Origin: Tomitella gaofuii
GTDB taxonomy: Bacteria; Actinomycetota; Actinomycetes; Mycobacteriales; Mycobacteriaceae
Direction: 5' to 3'
NCBI RefSeq assembly: GCF_014126825.1
Contig: NZ_CP059900.1
Location: 2,680,954-2,744,953 of the forward strand
DNA: 64,000 nt
The notes below the pieces were generated by a model that was given only the letters and a program-made list of their open reading frames with translations, ran no database searches and was not told the DNA's origin. The stretch's first letter is position 1, and the number at the start of each line of letters is the position of its first letter. This document shows positions 1-9,278 of this stretch, one piece after another. A program made the translations under genes and the position numbers.

Positions 1-410
1 TCGCAGGCGACGAGCATCGGCGTGTGCCCCTGCTCGCGCAGCCACACCGCCAGCTTTCCGGCCAGCGTGGTCTTGCCCGCGCCCTGCAGGCCCGCGAGCA
101 TGATCACCGTGGGCGGCGTCTTCGCGAGGTTCAGCCGCCGGGTCTCGCCGCCGAGGATGCCGATGAGCTCCTCGTTGACGATCTTGACCACTTGCTGCGC
201 CGGATTGAGCGCACCGGAGACCTCCGCCCCTTTGGCGCGTTCCTTGATGTTCTTGATGAACTCACGGACCACGGGGAGTGCGACGTCGGCCTCGAGCAGG
301 GCCAGGCGGATCTCGCGGCAGGTGGCGTCGATATCGGCGGGCGACAGCTTGCCCTTGCCGCGCAGGTCCTTGAGCGACGAGGTGAGTCTGTCGGAGAGGG
401 ATTCGAACAC
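1..410 (-). CDS. ffh: Signal recognition particle GTPase Ffh (N-terminal part)
   Basis: This is the protein component of the signal recognition particle, which binds signal peptides of nascent membrane proteins and hands them to FtsY. The reading frame starts with GTG at 410 and runs off the left edge, so only about 136 residues are visible. They begin VFESLSDRLTSSLKDLRGKG, the typical N domain, and reach the G1 P-loop GLQGAGKTT. The methionine-rich M domain lies outside the window. It is the last visible gene of the ftsY-amtB-glnK-ffh run. In mycobacteria and corynebacteria glnD usually lies between glnK and ffh; here only about 180 noncoding bases separate them. The start choice is supported by family alignment from memory rather than by a strong ribosome binding site. 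Confidence 0.95.
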   Translation of the reverse strand, partial: MFESLSDRLTSSLKDLRGKGKLSPADIDATCREIRLALLEADVALPVVREFIKNIKERAKGAEVSGALNPAQQVVKIVNEELIGILGGETRRLNLAKTPPTVIMLAGLQGAGKTTLAGKLAVWLREQGHTPMLVAC

Positions 411-446
411 CGGTTGCGCTCCCGTTCGCTTGCTCTGGTGGTGTAT

Positions 447-478
447 CGGGGTGCCGCACGCAGGACTGCGGCACCCCG
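447..478 (-). terminator. Hairpin between glnK and ffh
   Basis: A perfect 12-bp stem (447-458 with 467-478) encloses an 8-base loop. It lies about 110 bases after the glnK stop and just before ffh. There is no U run, so it is either a U-less terminator for amtB-glnK or a structure in the ffh leader. Confidence 0.55.
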
Positions 479-550
479 ACAGCCTAGCGAGTGCGCCGCC
501 ACCGCCGCGCGGGCGCACCGCGCGGGCCCGGAAGTACACCCCCCAGCGGA

Positions 551-593
551 ATCACACGGCCGGGCGGGATCACACGGCCGGGCGGGATCACAC
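551..593. repeat. 18-bp tandem repeat at the glnK stop codon
   Basis: The 18-base unit ATCACACGGCCGGGCGGG occurs at 551-568 and again at 569-586, followed by the first seven bases of a third copy that overlap the glnK stop. Read on the minus strand, each copy carries a TGA in the glnK frame. This looks like recent slippage duplication of the gene end. Confidence 0.85.
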
Positions 594-941
594 CGCGTCC
601 GCGCCCAGCTCCCCGGTGCGCACCCGCACCACCTGCTCGACCCGGGTCACCCACACCTTGCCGTCGCCGACCCGGCCGACGTCGCCGTCACCGGACCGGG
701 CCGCCGCGACGAGCGCGGCGACCACCGCGTCGACGGCGGTATCGGCGACGACCACCTCCACCTTGGCCTTCGTGTGCATGTCCACCGCGAACTCGCTGCC
801 GCGGTAGAGCTCGGTGTGCCCCTTCTGCCGGCCGCGGCCCCGCACTTCGGTCACCGTCATCCCGTGCACCCCCGCGGCACTCAGCGCCGCCTCGACCTCA
901 TCGAGCGCCACGGGGCGGATGATTGCGGTCACGAGCTTCAC
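588..941 (-). CDS. glnK: PII signal transduction protein GlnK with Phe at position 51
   Basis: PII proteins sense 2-oxoglutarate, ATP and ADP and gate the ammonium channel AmtB. The GTG start at 941 is preceded by an AAGGAG site and gives 117 residues beginning VKLVTAIIRP. Family features include GMTVTEVRG, GRQKGHTELYRGSE and the C-terminal RTGELGADA. Two things are odd. Position 51 in the T-loop, the tyrosine uridylylated or adenylylated by GlnD in most homologues, is Phe (codon at 789-791), while Tyr46 is kept. The B-loop region reads SGDGDVGRVGDGKV, about five residues longer than the usual TGKIGDGKV, which accounts for 117 rather than 112 residues. It lies 101 bases downstream of amtB, but glnD is not next to it. 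Covalent modification at the standard site therefore looks lost. Confidence 0.95.
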   Translation of the reverse strand: MKLVTAIIRPVALDEVEAALSAAGVHGMTVTEVRGRGRQKGHTELYRGSEFAVDMHTKAKVEVVVADTAVDAVVAALVAAARSGDGDVGRVGDGKVWVTRVEQVVRVRTGELGADAV

Positions 942-1042
942 GTGGACTCCTTCGTCGTGGCCCCAGGTCAGGGGTTCCGGAGGCGCCGAGGATACCGTCG
1001 CGACGACCGCCGCCCGACGCAGCGGCACCGCCGGCGAGTGCC

Positions 1043-2530
1043 TCACGACGGCCCGCGCCCGCCACCGGTCACCGCATACTCACGATCCTGCCCCGCTGCG
1101 GCCGGATCGGCACCCCGGACGCCGGACTCCGCGGCGGAATGGTCGATTCCGGCGTGCCCGGGGCTTGGCACCTGCCGGCCGGCGGTGCGGCCCCAGTCGT
1201 AGGCGGACTCGGCGTGCTGGCTCAGATCGATCCCGGCGATCTCGTCCTCCGGGTCCACCCGCAGCCCTATGCATGCCCGCACCGCCAGGGCGATCACCGT
1301 CGTCACGACGGCGGCGTAGACCATCACCGCCGCGGCTCCCACGGCCTGCCGCCACAACTGGTCGGCCCCGCCGCCGTAGAACAACCCGTCCACGCCGGTG
1401 GGCGCGGCGGACGTGGCGAACAGCCCCACCAACAGCGTCCCGATGAGCCCGCCGACCAGGTGCACACCGACCACGTCGAGCGAATCGTCGTAGCCGAGGC
1501 GGAACTTGACCCCTACCGCCAGGGCGCAGGCCGCACCCGAGACCACGCCGATCACCAACGCCCCCACCACGTCGACCGACGCGCACGCGGGGGTGATGCC
1601 CACCAGGCCCGCGACGACCCCGGAGGCCGCGCCCAGCGTGGTGTGGTGGCCGTCCCGGATGCGCTCGACCACCAGCCAGGCGAGCATGCCGGCGCACGCC
1701 GCCACGATCGTCATCACCAGCACCGACGCCGCCGCGCCGTCGGCCGCCAGCGCGGACCCGGAGTTGAACCCGATCCACCCGAACCACAGCAGCGCCACGC
1801 CGATCATCACCAGCGTCAGGTTGTGCGGCCGCGACGGGTGGGTACGCCACCCCCGGCGCACGCCCAGCACCGTCGCGAGCACCAGCGCCGCCACGCCGGC
1901 GTTGATGTGCACCGCGGTGCCGCCGGCGAAGTCGATGGCGTGCAGGTCCGAGATGATCCAGCCGCCCTCCCCTGACACGAGCCCGTCCGCGGCGAACACC
2001 CAGTGCGCCACCGGGAAGTACACCAGCACGGCCCAGATCCCCGCGAACACCAACCACGCGGAGAACTTCATCCGGTCCGCGACGGCCCCGGAGATCAGCG
2101 CCACCGTGATAGAGGCGAACATGAGCTGGAAGATCACGAAGGCCGCAGCCGGGATGGTGCCCACCAGCGGGGCGTCGCCCGCGCCCTCGGGGAGGATGCC
2201 GCCGAGCGCGGCGAAGTCGAGCGGGTCGCCGATGACTCCGCCGACCGAATCGCCGAACACCGCCGAGAAGCCGAACAGCACCCAGAGCACCCCGACGACA
2301 CCGAGCGCGCTGAAGCTCATCATGATCATGTTCAGCACGCTGCGCGCCCGCACCATGCCGCCGTAGAAGAACGCGAGCCCCGGCGTCATGAGCATGACCA
2401 GTCCCGCACTGATCAGCACCCACGCCGTGTTCCCCGCGTCCGGCGACCCCGCGCCGACCGCCTGCAGCACGACCCCGTCCGGGGCGACCGCCTCCCACAC
2501 CGATCCCGTCATCACCGACACGCGGACCAC
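1043..2530 (-). CDS. amtB: Ammonium transporter AmtB
   Basis: This is an integral membrane ammonium channel of the Amt/Rh family, about 495 residues with eleven predicted membrane segments. Conserved elements are visible: TPGLAFFYGGMVR in the first helix, GGTAVHINAG with the first pore histidine, WFGWIGFNSGSA, and DVVGVHLVGG with the second pore histidine. The cytoplasmic tail after GLRVDPEDEIAGIDLSQHAES is long and Gly/Pro-rich. A GTG start at 2530 is used here; the ATG at 2512 is an alternative. It sits directly upstream of glnK, the usual channel and regulator pair. The upstream gap contains an OmpR-type direct repeat compatible with GlnR control. Confidence 0.95.
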   Translation of the reverse strand: MVRVSVMTGSVWEAVAPDGVVLQAVGAGSPDAGNTAWVLISAGLVMLMTPGLAFFYGGMVRARSVLNMIMMSFSALGVVGVLWVLFGFSAVFGDSVGGVIGDPLDFAALGGILPEGAGDAPLVGTIPAAAFVIFQLMFASITVALISGAVADRMKFSAWLVFAGIWAVLVYFPVAHWVFAADGLVSGEGGWIISDLHAIDFAGGTAVHINAGVAALVLATVLGVRRGWRTHPSRPHNLTLVMIGVALLWFGWIGFNSGSALAADGAAASVLVMTIVAACAGMLAWLVVERIRDGHHTTLGAASGVVAGLVGITPACASVDVVGALVIGVVSGAACALAVGVKFRLGYDDSLDVVGVHLVGGLIGTLLVGLFATSAAPTGVDGLFYGGGADQLWRQAVGAAAVMVYAAVVTTVIALAVRACIGLRVDPEDEIAGIDLSQHAESAYDWGRTAGRQVPSPGHAGIDHSAAESGVRGADPAAAGQDREYAVTGGGRGPS

Positions 2531-2642
2531 CGTCCCTCCCGGCCGGGACCGCGCCCGGCCGTGTCATGCGGAGGGGCCTGCCGCGGAATGCGCCACCGGC
2601 TACCGCAGGACGACCCCGACCCTCTTCTCCGTCGGGAACCAT

Positions 2643-2672
2643 CCTGCGCAACCCGTGTTACGGGTTCGCAGG
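2643..2672. promoter_or_regulatory. Palindrome between ftsY and amtB
   Basis: An almost perfect inverted repeat (left arm CCTGCGCAACCCGT, right arm ACGGGTTCGCAGG, one bulged base) lies in the 207-base gap upstream of amtB and 65 bases past the ftsY stop. It could terminate ftsY or serve as an operator for amtB-glnK. The sequence alone does not decide. Confidence 0.5.
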
Positions 2673-2710
2673 CACGATGTTGCGGCTGTGCAAACTCTGC
2701 GGCCCGCCGT

Positions 2711-2726
2711 GTTACGCCGATGTGAC
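2711..2726 (-). promoter_or_regulatory. Candidate GlnR-type site upstream of amtB
   Basis: On the minus strand the sequence is GTCAC-N6-GTAAC. This fits the GTnAC-N6-GnAAC half-site pair described for GlnR, the OmpR-family nitrogen regulator of actinobacteria. It lies about 180 bases upstream of amtB, where such control is expected. One site of this length can arise by chance. Confidence 0.4.
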
Positions 2727-2737
2727 GCGCGGTCGGG

Positions 2738-4300
2738 TCACCCCAGCAGCGCGTCCACGAACGCGCCCGGGTCGAAGGGCGCGAGGTCGTCGGGCCCCTC
2801 CCCCAGGCCGACGAGCTTGACCGGCACGCCCAGCTCGTGCTGCACCTGGAACACGATGCCGCCCTTCGCCGTGCCGTCGAGCTTGGTCAGCACGACGCCG
2901 GTGATGTCGACGACCTCCGCGAACACCCGGGCCTGCGTGAGCCCGTTCTGCCCCACCGTGGCGTCGAGCACCAGCAGCACCTCGTCCACCGGCGCCTTCT
3001 TCTCGACGACACGCTTGACCTTGCCGAGCTCGTCCATCAGGCCGGTCTTCGTGTGCAGCCGGCCCGCGGTGTCCACCAGCACCGCGTCGACGCCCTGCTC
3101 GATGCCGCGCGCCACCGCGTCGAAGGCCACCGCGGCCGGGTCGCCGCCCTCCTTGCCGCGGACCACCTCGGCACCGACCCTGTCGGCCCAGGTCTCGAGC
3201 TGGTCGGCGGCAGCGGCGCGGAACGTGTCCGCCGCGCCGAGCAGGATGCGCCGGCCGTCCGCGACGAGTACCCGCGCGAGCTTGCCGGTCGTCGTGGTCT
3301 TGCCGGTGCCGTTGACGCCGACGACCAGCAGCACCGCGGGGCTTCCGCTGTGCGGCAGCGCGCGCACCGACCGCGCGTTGGCGGTCTGGAGCTCGTCCAC
3401 CAGGACCTCACGCAACAGCGCGCGCGCCTGGTCCTCCGTCCGTACCGACCGGGTCGCCATCTGGTCGCGCAGCCGCGTGACGATCTTGTCCGTGGTGGCG
3501 GCGCCGAGGTCGGCGATGATGAGCGTGTCCTCGACCTCTTCCCAGGCGTCCTCGTCCAGGTCGCCGCCGCCGAGCAACCCGAGCAGCGACTTGCCCACCG
3601 CCGATTGCGAGCGGGACAGGCGGCCGCGCAGGCGCTCGAGCCTGCCATCGGTGGGCGCGATCTCCTCCGCGGGCGCCGCAGGGGCTGCGGGCGCTGCCGG
3701 GGCCTCGGGCGCGGCAAGGGGCTCGGGTTCTGCGGGGGCGGCCGGAGTCTCCGGTTCCGCAGTGGGGACGGGCGTCCCCACGGGCGCTTCCGGCTCCGCC
3801 GGCGCTTCCGCCGGCTCAGCGGGGGCCTCGGGCTCTGCGGGGGCGGTCGTCGCACCGTCCACCGGCGGTGCGGTCTCCACCGGCGGTGCGGTCTCCGCCG
3901 ACGGTGCTGTCTCCTCCGCGGGGGCCGCGGGTCCTTCAGGGACAGCAGGCTCTACAGGAGCGGCAGGCGTAGCGGAAGCAGTCGACGCGGCCGGGGCGGC
4001 AGACTCCGGCGGAACGACCGGCGCCGGCGACTCCGGCCGCGCGGCGGGTTCCGGTTCCCGCGGACGCTCGGGCGCCGCGACGCCACCGGAACCCCCTGAG
4101 CCCTCGCTGAAGTCGAACCCGGACGAGGTCGTATACCCCCCGGGCTTCGCCTTGCGCTCCTCGATCCCGGCTTCCGGCGGCGGGGTGAAGCTGATCTGCC
4201 GGCGCCGGTAAAGCACCGCCCCGGCGACGATGGCGATGACGACCAGCGCCGCCACGACTGCGATGACGATCCAGAGTGCTGAGTTCACGCGCCCCATCAT
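2738..4300 (-). CDS. ftsY: Signal recognition particle receptor FtsY
   Basis: FtsY is the membrane receptor for Ffh and a SIMIBI-class GTPase. The 520-residue protein starts with an N-terminal membrane segment (about residues 8-31) followed by RRRQ. A roughly 190-residue Pro/Ala/Glu-rich disordered linker follows, and then the NG domain. GTPase motifs include VVGVNGTGKTTT (P-loop), LLGAADTFRAAA, VLVDTAGR and LTKLDGTAKGG. The acidic linker is long and contains near-repeats such as ETAPPVETAPPVDG. It lies at the head of the amtB-glnK-ffh run, and smc is the next conserved minus-strand gene upstream, as in mycobacteria. Confidence 0.96.
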   Translation of the reverse strand: MMGRVNSALWIVIAVVAALVVIAIVAGAVLYRRRQISFTPPPEAGIEERKAKPGGYTTSSGFDFSEGSGGSGGVAAPERPREPEPAARPESPAPVVPPESAAPAASTASATPAAPVEPAVPEGPAAPAEETAPSAETAPPVETAPPVDGATTAPAEPEAPAEPAEAPAEPEAPVGTPVPTAEPETPAAPAEPEPLAAPEAPAAPAAPAAPAEEIAPTDGRLERLRGRLSRSQSAVGKSLLGLLGGGDLDEDAWEEVEDTLIIADLGAATTDKIVTRLRDQMATRSVRTEDQARALLREVLVDELQTANARSVRALPHSGSPAVLLVVGVNGTGKTTTTGKLARVLVADGRRILLGAADTFRAAAADQLETWADRVGAEVVRGKEGGDPAAVAFDAVARGIEQGVDAVLVDTAGRLHTKTGLMDELGKVKRVVEKKAPVDEVLLVLDATVGQNGLTQARVFAEVVDITGVVLTKLDGTAKGGIVFQVQHELGVPVKLVGLGEGPDDLAPFDPGAFVDALLG

Positions 4301-4375
4301 CGCAGCAGCCCCGGACCGGCGTCACATCCGCTCCGGCGCCCCGGCGCTCGCGCACGCACCCGACGCACCGACCTC

Positions 4376-4411
4376 TTGCATGCGACATTCGGTCACACTA
4401 AACTGTGTGAC
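4376..4411 (+). promoter_or_regulatory. Promoter and overlapping operator of the diiron oxygenase gene
   Basis: A -35 box TTGCAT (4376-4381) is separated by exactly 17 bases from a -10 box TAAACT (4399-4404). The -10 box is the spacer of a palindrome with arms GTCACAC (4392-4398) and GTGTGAC (4405-4411). A repressor bound there, for example of the TetR family, would block the promoter. No regulator gene lies next to it. Confidence 0.7.
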
Positions 4412-4448
4412 ACAGGTAACGTTCCATCGATCGTTTCGGGAGGCCGGC

Positions 4449-5468
4449 ATGACTCTCCAGGATTCCGACACCGCGGTGGACCGCCGCGCCGCCCACGCCC
4501 CCGGCCTGTCGCCGCAGTACCGGCGGATGCTGCGCACCCTTTCGGAGGGGTCGGTGGACAAGCATTTCCACCCGTACCTCGACATCGACTGGGACAACCC
4601 CGCCCTGGCGCTCGACCCGCAGGATCCGCGCTGGGTCCTCTCGCCTGCGATCGACCCGCTGGGCGCCACACAGTGGTACCAGGACCAGCCGCTGGACAGC
4701 CGGATCGCCATGGGCCGCTGGCGCCAGGCCAATGCGATCAAGGTCGGCGCATCGTTCGAGACCATCCTCATCCGCGGCCTCATGCATTACGTGACGGCAC
4801 TGCCGAACAACTCGCCGGAGTTCCGCTACTGCCTCCACGAGATGACCGAGGAGTGCAACCACATCCAGATGTTCCAGGAACTCGTCAACCGCATCGGGGT
4901 CGACGTGCCCGGAATGCGGCCGGCGTTCCGGCGCGCGTCCCCGTTCATCGGCCTGGCCGGCGGATACGCCTACGTGGTCCTGTTCATCGGCATCCTCGGC
5001 GGCGAGGAGCCCATCGACCACTACCAGAAGTCCCTGCTGCGCCACGACGTCGAACTGCCGCCGCTGGTCCAGCGGGTCATGCAGATCCACATCGCCGAGG
5101 AGGCGCGGCACATCTCCTTCGCCGGCGATTTCCTGCGGACGCACATGCCCCGCATGGGCCGGGCGTCACGGGCCACGTGCTCGGTGCTCTTCCCCGTGGC
5201 GATGCGGTGGCTGGCCGGCGAGATCATGACCCCGCCCAAGGAGTTCGCCCGCAGGTTCGACATCCCCGACGCGGTCATCCGCGAGGCGTTCTGGGACAGT
5301 CCGCGTTCGCGTCAGATCATGTCCGGCTACTTCGACGACATGCGCACGCTGGCCGACGAGCTGGGCCTGATGAACCCGGTCTCCCGGCGGCTGTGGCGCG
5401 GGCTGGGGATCGACGGCCGCCGCGCCCGGTACCGCGGCGAGCCCGACCGGCGCGACTTCGCCGCCTGA
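4449..5468 (+). CDS. AurF-like diiron oxygenase
   Basis: A 339-residue protein of the p-aminobenzoate N-oxygenase (AurF) family, which uses a non-heme diiron centre in a helical bundle to oxidise aromatic amines and other substrates. All expected iron ligands are present: Glu104 (SFETIL), Glu135 and His138 (EECNH), Glu187 (GEEPIDH), His214, and Glu218 and His221 (EEARH). The ATG at 4449 follows a GGGAGG site. The gene is on the plus strand inside a minus-strand block (ftsY-smc) that is contiguous in related genomes, so it is an insertion. It has its own promoter and palindromic operator. The substrate cannot be told. Many actinobacterial members of this family have no assigned function. Confidence 0.85.
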   Translation: MTLQDSDTAVDRRAAHAPGLSPQYRRMLRTLSEGSVDKHFHPYLDIDWDNPALALDPQDPRWVLSPAIDPLGATQWYQDQPLDSRIAMGRWRQANAIKVGASFETILIRGLMHYVTALPNNSPEFRYCLHEMTEECNHIQMFQELVNRIGVDVPGMRPAFRRASPFIGLAGGYAYVVLFIGILGGEEPIDHYQKSLLRHDVELPPLVQRVMQIHIAEEARHISFAGDFLRTHMPRMGRASRATCSVLFPVAMRWLAGEIMTPPKEFARRFDIPDAVIREAFWDSPRSRQIMSGYFDDMRTLADELGLMNPVSRRLWRGLGIDGRRARYRGEPDRRDFAA

Positions 5469-5498
5469 CCGCACGCCACCGGCGACGGTCCGGGCTGC

Positions 5499-8400
5499 TC
5501 ACTCGGTCACGGGCACGTCACCCAGGTCCACCCCGCGCATGCGCTGGGAGATGACCTGGGTGATGCCGTCGCCGCGCATGCTCACCCCGTACAGGGCGTC
5601 CGCGATCTCCATCGTGGACTTCTGGTGCGTGATGACGATGAGCTGCGAACGCTCGCGCAGCTGCGTGAACAGGCTGATCAGGCGGTTCAGGTTGACCTCG
5701 TCGAGGGCGGCCTCCACCTCGTCCATCACGTAGAACGGCGACGGACGTGCACGGAAGATCGCGACGAGCATGGCCACCGCGGTGAGCGACTTCTCCCCGC
5801 CGGAGAGCAGCGACAGCCGTTTGACCTTCTTGCCCGGCGGGCGCGCTTCCACCTCCACGCCGGTGGTGAGCATGTCCTCCGGGTCGGTGAGCACCAGGCG
5901 CCCCTCGCCCCCGGGGAACAACGTGGCGAACACGTCGACGAACTCGCGCTCCACGTCCGCGTAGGCGTCGGTGAACACCTGCAGGATGCGCGCGTCCACT
6001 TCGTCGACCACGTCGAGCAGATCCTGGCGCGCCTTCTTCACGTCCTCGAGCTGCGTGGCGAGGAAGTTGTAGCGCTCCTCCATGGCCGCGAACTCTTCGA
6101 GCGCGAGCGGGTTCACCTTGCCGAGAGTGCGCAGGTCCTTCTCCGCCTGCTTGGCCCGGCGCATCTGGGTGGCACGGTCGAACGGCATCGGCGCCGGCGC
6201 CACCACCTGTTCGCCCCGCTCCCGCGCCTGCTCGTACTCGGAGATCTCGAGCTCGGACGGCGGCAGCGGAACGTGCGGGCCGTACTCGGACACCAAGTCG
6301 TCCGGTGCCATGCCGTTCTGTTCGAGGATCTGCTCCTCAAGCTGTTCGATGCGCAGTGCGATCTTCGCCCGCGCCATCTCGTCGCGGTGCGCCGCGTCGG
6401 TGAGCGTGTGCAGCGTCTGCGTCAGCTCCGTCACGCGCCCCCGTGTCTCACGCACGCGCTCGGACCGCTCGACGCGCTGCGACTCCAGGCCGTCGCGCTC
6501 CTGCGCGGCCCACGACACCTCCGCCGCGAGCCGCTCCGCGACCACCGCCCCCGTCTCGGAGACCGCTGTGGCGACGCCGGCAGCCCGCCGGCGCCGCAGC
6601 CGGGCCCGTTCGGCCCGTTCCCGCGCCTGACGTTCGGCCGCCGCCGCGCGACGCAACCCGTCGGCCCGCCCGCGCAACGCCGCCGCACGCTCTTCCGCGG
6701 TCCGCAGCCCCAACCGGGCCTCCACCTCCACCGCGCGCGCCTCCGATACCGCGGCCACCGCATCGTCCCGCGCCTCGGCCAGCGCGCCGTCGCCCGCCTC
6801 CTGCTCATCGTCACCGGGAACGGACTGTTCGGCAAGGCGCAGCCGTTCCTCCAGCCCGGTCAGCGCGGCGACCGTCTCCTCGCGGCCCGCCTCGGCCTCC
6901 TGCCGCTGCGTGCTCAGGCGTCCGTGCTCGGCCTCCGCGGCGCGGGCCGCCTGCCCGAGCCGGCCGAGCTGTTCATACACCGCCGACATGGACGCGTCCG
7001 ACTCCGTCAGGGCCGCGAGCGTCACCTCGGCGTTCTCGCGCCGCACATCCGCCTCGGCCACCGCCCCGGCCAGCGCTGCGGCGAGCTCCTCGGCGCGCGC
7101 GGACGCGGCCACCGCGGCCTCGCCCGCCTCGTCCACCGCAGCCTGCACCTCGAGCATGCTCGTGGCCGACTCCGAGCCGCCCACCGACCAGCCGTGGCCC
7201 ACCAGGTCGCCGTCGCGCGTGGCGACGCGCACCGCCGGCGACGCCTCGACCGTGCAGAAGGCCGCCGCCAGATCGTCGGCGACCGCCACCCGCGACAGCA
7301 GCGACCGCACCGCCGCGCCCAGGTCGCCGTCGACGTCCACCAGGGTCTCCGCCCACACCGCGCCCCCTGCGAGCGCGCCGTCGTCGGGCCCCGGGCCAGG
7401 CCCGGCCTGCGCCGGACCGGCGGCCGGGGTGATGAACGCGGCCCTGCCCGCCTCGCCTTCCTTGAGCGCCGCGATGGCGCCTGCCGCCGCGTCCGCGTCG
7501 CGCATCGCCACCGCTTCCGCCGCGGGTCCGAGCGCCGCAGCGACGGCCCGCTCGTACCCGGCCCGCACGCGCATGCGCTCTGCGAGCCTGCCCACCACGC
7601 CGTCGGCGGACCCCTGCGCGGCATCGGCCGCGTCGGTGGTGGCGGCCGCGTCGCCCGCGGCGTCACCGAGACCCGCCCGCTCGAGCACCCATGCGGCGCC
7701 GTCCTTGCGCGCCAGGCTCATTTCCAGGGCCTCGATGCGGGCGCGCAGCGAGACCACCTTCTGCTCCGCCTCCCGCTCGCCGGCGCGCAGCTCGGCCACC
7801 CGCGCCTCGGCCGCCTCATACTCCGCGGCGGCGTGCTCGTGCCGCTCGTCCAGGGCGGCCTCGTCGCCCTCCAGCTCGTCGGCCTGCGCCTGCGCCTGCG
7901 CGAACTCGTCGTGCGCCGCGGCGGCGCGCTCCTGCGCCTGCACCATCGCCTCGGTGAGGCGCGTCACCTCCGCGTCCACCGATTCCGTGCGGCTGCGCAG
8001 CGTGTTCACCTCGCCCACCAGGCGCGCGAGCCCCTCCCGCCGGTCGGCCACCGCCCGCACCGCCGCCACGTGGGCGCGCTCTGCCTCCGCGGCGACCTGT
8101 TCGCGCTCGTCCAGCGCCTCCCGCGCCGCGGCGAGCACGTCTGCCGCCGATTCCACCGACTGCTCCAGCTCGGCCTCCTCCTCGGCCGCTCGCTCCGCCT
8201 GCCGGTCGAGCTCGTCGGGGTCGCGTCCCGGTGCGTCCTGCTGTTCCGTAGCGAGAGTGGCCGCGCGATCGTGTGCGATCCGGACGGTGGCGTCGACCCG
8301 CTCCGCCAGCGCCGACAGGCGGAACCAGGCTTGCTGTGCCGCCTTCGCCTCCGGCTCCAGACGGGCGAGCGCCTCCTCGTCCTCCGCGAGCCGCCCGGCG

Positions 8401-9194
8401 GCGTCGTCCAACTCGGCCTGCGCGGCCTCGAGCTGTGCGCGCAGCTCGGCCTCCTGCGCGGCCCCCTGCTCCATCTCGGCGCGCCGCGCCACCAGGTCGT
8501 CCGCCGCCAGCCGCAGACGCGCATCGCGCAGGTCGGCCTGGACGGTCTGCGCCCGGCGCGCCACCTCCGCCTGGCGGCCGAGCGGCTTGAGCTGGCGGCG
8601 CAGCTCCGTCGTGAGATCCGTCAGCCGGCTGAGGTTCGCCTGCATCGAATCGAGCTTGCGCACCGCCTTCTCCCGGCGGCGGCGGTGCTTGAGCACCCCG
8701 GCGGCCTCTTCGATGAAGGCCCGGCGTTCCTCCGGACGCGATTCGAGGATCCCGGTGATGCGGCCTTGACCGACGATCACGTGCATCTCGCGGCCGATGC
8801 CGGTGTCGCTGAGCAGCTCCTGCACGTCCATCAACCGGCACGACGAGCCGTTGATCTCGTATTCTCCGCCGCCCTCGCGGTACACTCGACGCGTGATCGA
8901 CACCTCGGAGTACTCGATGGGCAGGGCGCCGTCCGCGTTGTCGATGGTCAAGGTGACCTCGGCGCGGCCCAGCGGGGAACGCCCGGACGTGCCGGCGAAG
9001 ATCACGTCGTCCATCTTGCCGCCGCGCAGCGCCTTGGCCCCCTGCTCGCCCATGACCCAGGTCAGCGCATCGACCACATTGGACTTGCCCGAGCCGTTGG
9101 GACCCACCACGCAGGTGATCCCCGGCTCGAACCGCAGCGTGGTCGACGAGGCGAAAGACTTGAAGCCCTTGAGCGTGAGGCTCTTCAGATGCAT
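5499..9194 (-). CDS. smc: Chromosome segregation ATPase SMC
   Basis: SMC forms the condensin ring that organises and segregates the chromosome. The 1231-residue protein starts at ATG 9194 ([15 protein letters not shown]), which fits the family better than upstream starts. The P-loop GPNGSGKSN is at residues 31-39. Two long Ala/Glu/Arg-rich coiled coils flank a hinge near residues 500-650. The C-terminal head carries the signature [14 protein letters not shown] and Walker B with [11 protein letters not shown]. The gene is complete. acyP lies 84 bases upstream and the convergent diiron oxygenase gene ends 30 bases past its stop. Confidence 0.97.
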   Translation of the reverse strand: MHLKSLTLKGFKSFASSTTLRFEPGITCVVGPNGSGKSNVVDALTWVMGEQGAKALRGGKMDDVIFAGTSGRSPLGRAEVTLTIDNADGALPIEYSEVSITRRVYREGGGEYEINGSSCRLMDVQELLSDTGIGREMHVIVGQGRITGILESRPEERRAFIEEAAGVLKHRRRREKAVRKLDSMQANLSRLTDLTTELRRQLKPLGRQAEVARRAQTVQADLRDARLRLAADDLVARRAEMEQGAAQEAELRAQLEAAQAELDDAAGRLAEDEEALARLEPEAKAAQQAWFRLSALAERVDATVRIAHDRAATLATEQQDAPGRDPDELDRQAERAAEEEAELEQSVESAADVLAAAREALDEREQVAAEAERAHVAAVRAVADRREGLARLVGEVNTLRSRTESVDAEVTRLTEAMVQAQERAAAAHDEFAQAQAQADELEGDEAALDERHEHAAAEYEAAEARVAELRAGEREAEQKVVSLRARIEALEMSLARKDGAAWVLERAGLGDAAGDAAATTDAADAAQGSADGVVGRLAERMRVRAGYERAVAAALGPAAEAVAMRDADAAAGAIAALKEGEAGRAAFITPAAGPAQAGPGPGPDDGALAGGAVWAETLVDVDGDLGAAVRSLLSRVAVADDLAAAFCTVEASPAVRVATRDGDLVGHGWSVGGSESATSMLEVQAAVDEAGEAAVAASARAEELAAALAGAVAEADVRRENAEVTLAALTESDASMSAVYEQLGRLGQAARAAEAEHGRLSTQRQEAEAGREETVAALTGLEERLRLAEQSVPGDDEQEAGDGALAEARDDAVAAVSEARAVEVEARLGLRTAEERAAALRGRADGLRRAAAAERQARERAERARLRRRRAAGVATAVSETGAVVAERLAAEVSWAAQERDGLESQRVERSERVRETRGRVTELTQTLHTLTDAAHRDEMARAKIALRIEQLEEQILEQNGMAPDDLVSEYGPHVPLPPSELEISEYEQARERGEQVVAPAPMPFDRATQMRRAKQAEKDLRTLGKVNPLALEEFAAMEERYNFLATQLEDVKKARQDLLDVVDEVDARILQVFTDAYADVEREFVDVFATLFPGGEGRLVLTDPEDMLTTGVEVEARPPGKKVKRLSLLSGGEKSLTAVAMLVAIFRARPSPFYVMDEVEAALDEVNLNRLISLFTQLRERSQLIVITHQKSTMEIADALYGVSMRGDGITQVISQRMRGVDLGDVPVTE

Positions 9195-9278
9195 CCGCCA
9201 CCGCTCCCGACGACGACGCACCCGCTCCCGACGATCATGGTCCTGAACCTTACCGGCAGGTACCCGGTGCGGCGGCGC

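Noticed and set aside
411-587. A remnant of glnD between glnK and ffh
   Set aside because: The 177 bases contain only a hairpin and the tandem repeat. No frame shows GlnD-like sequence.
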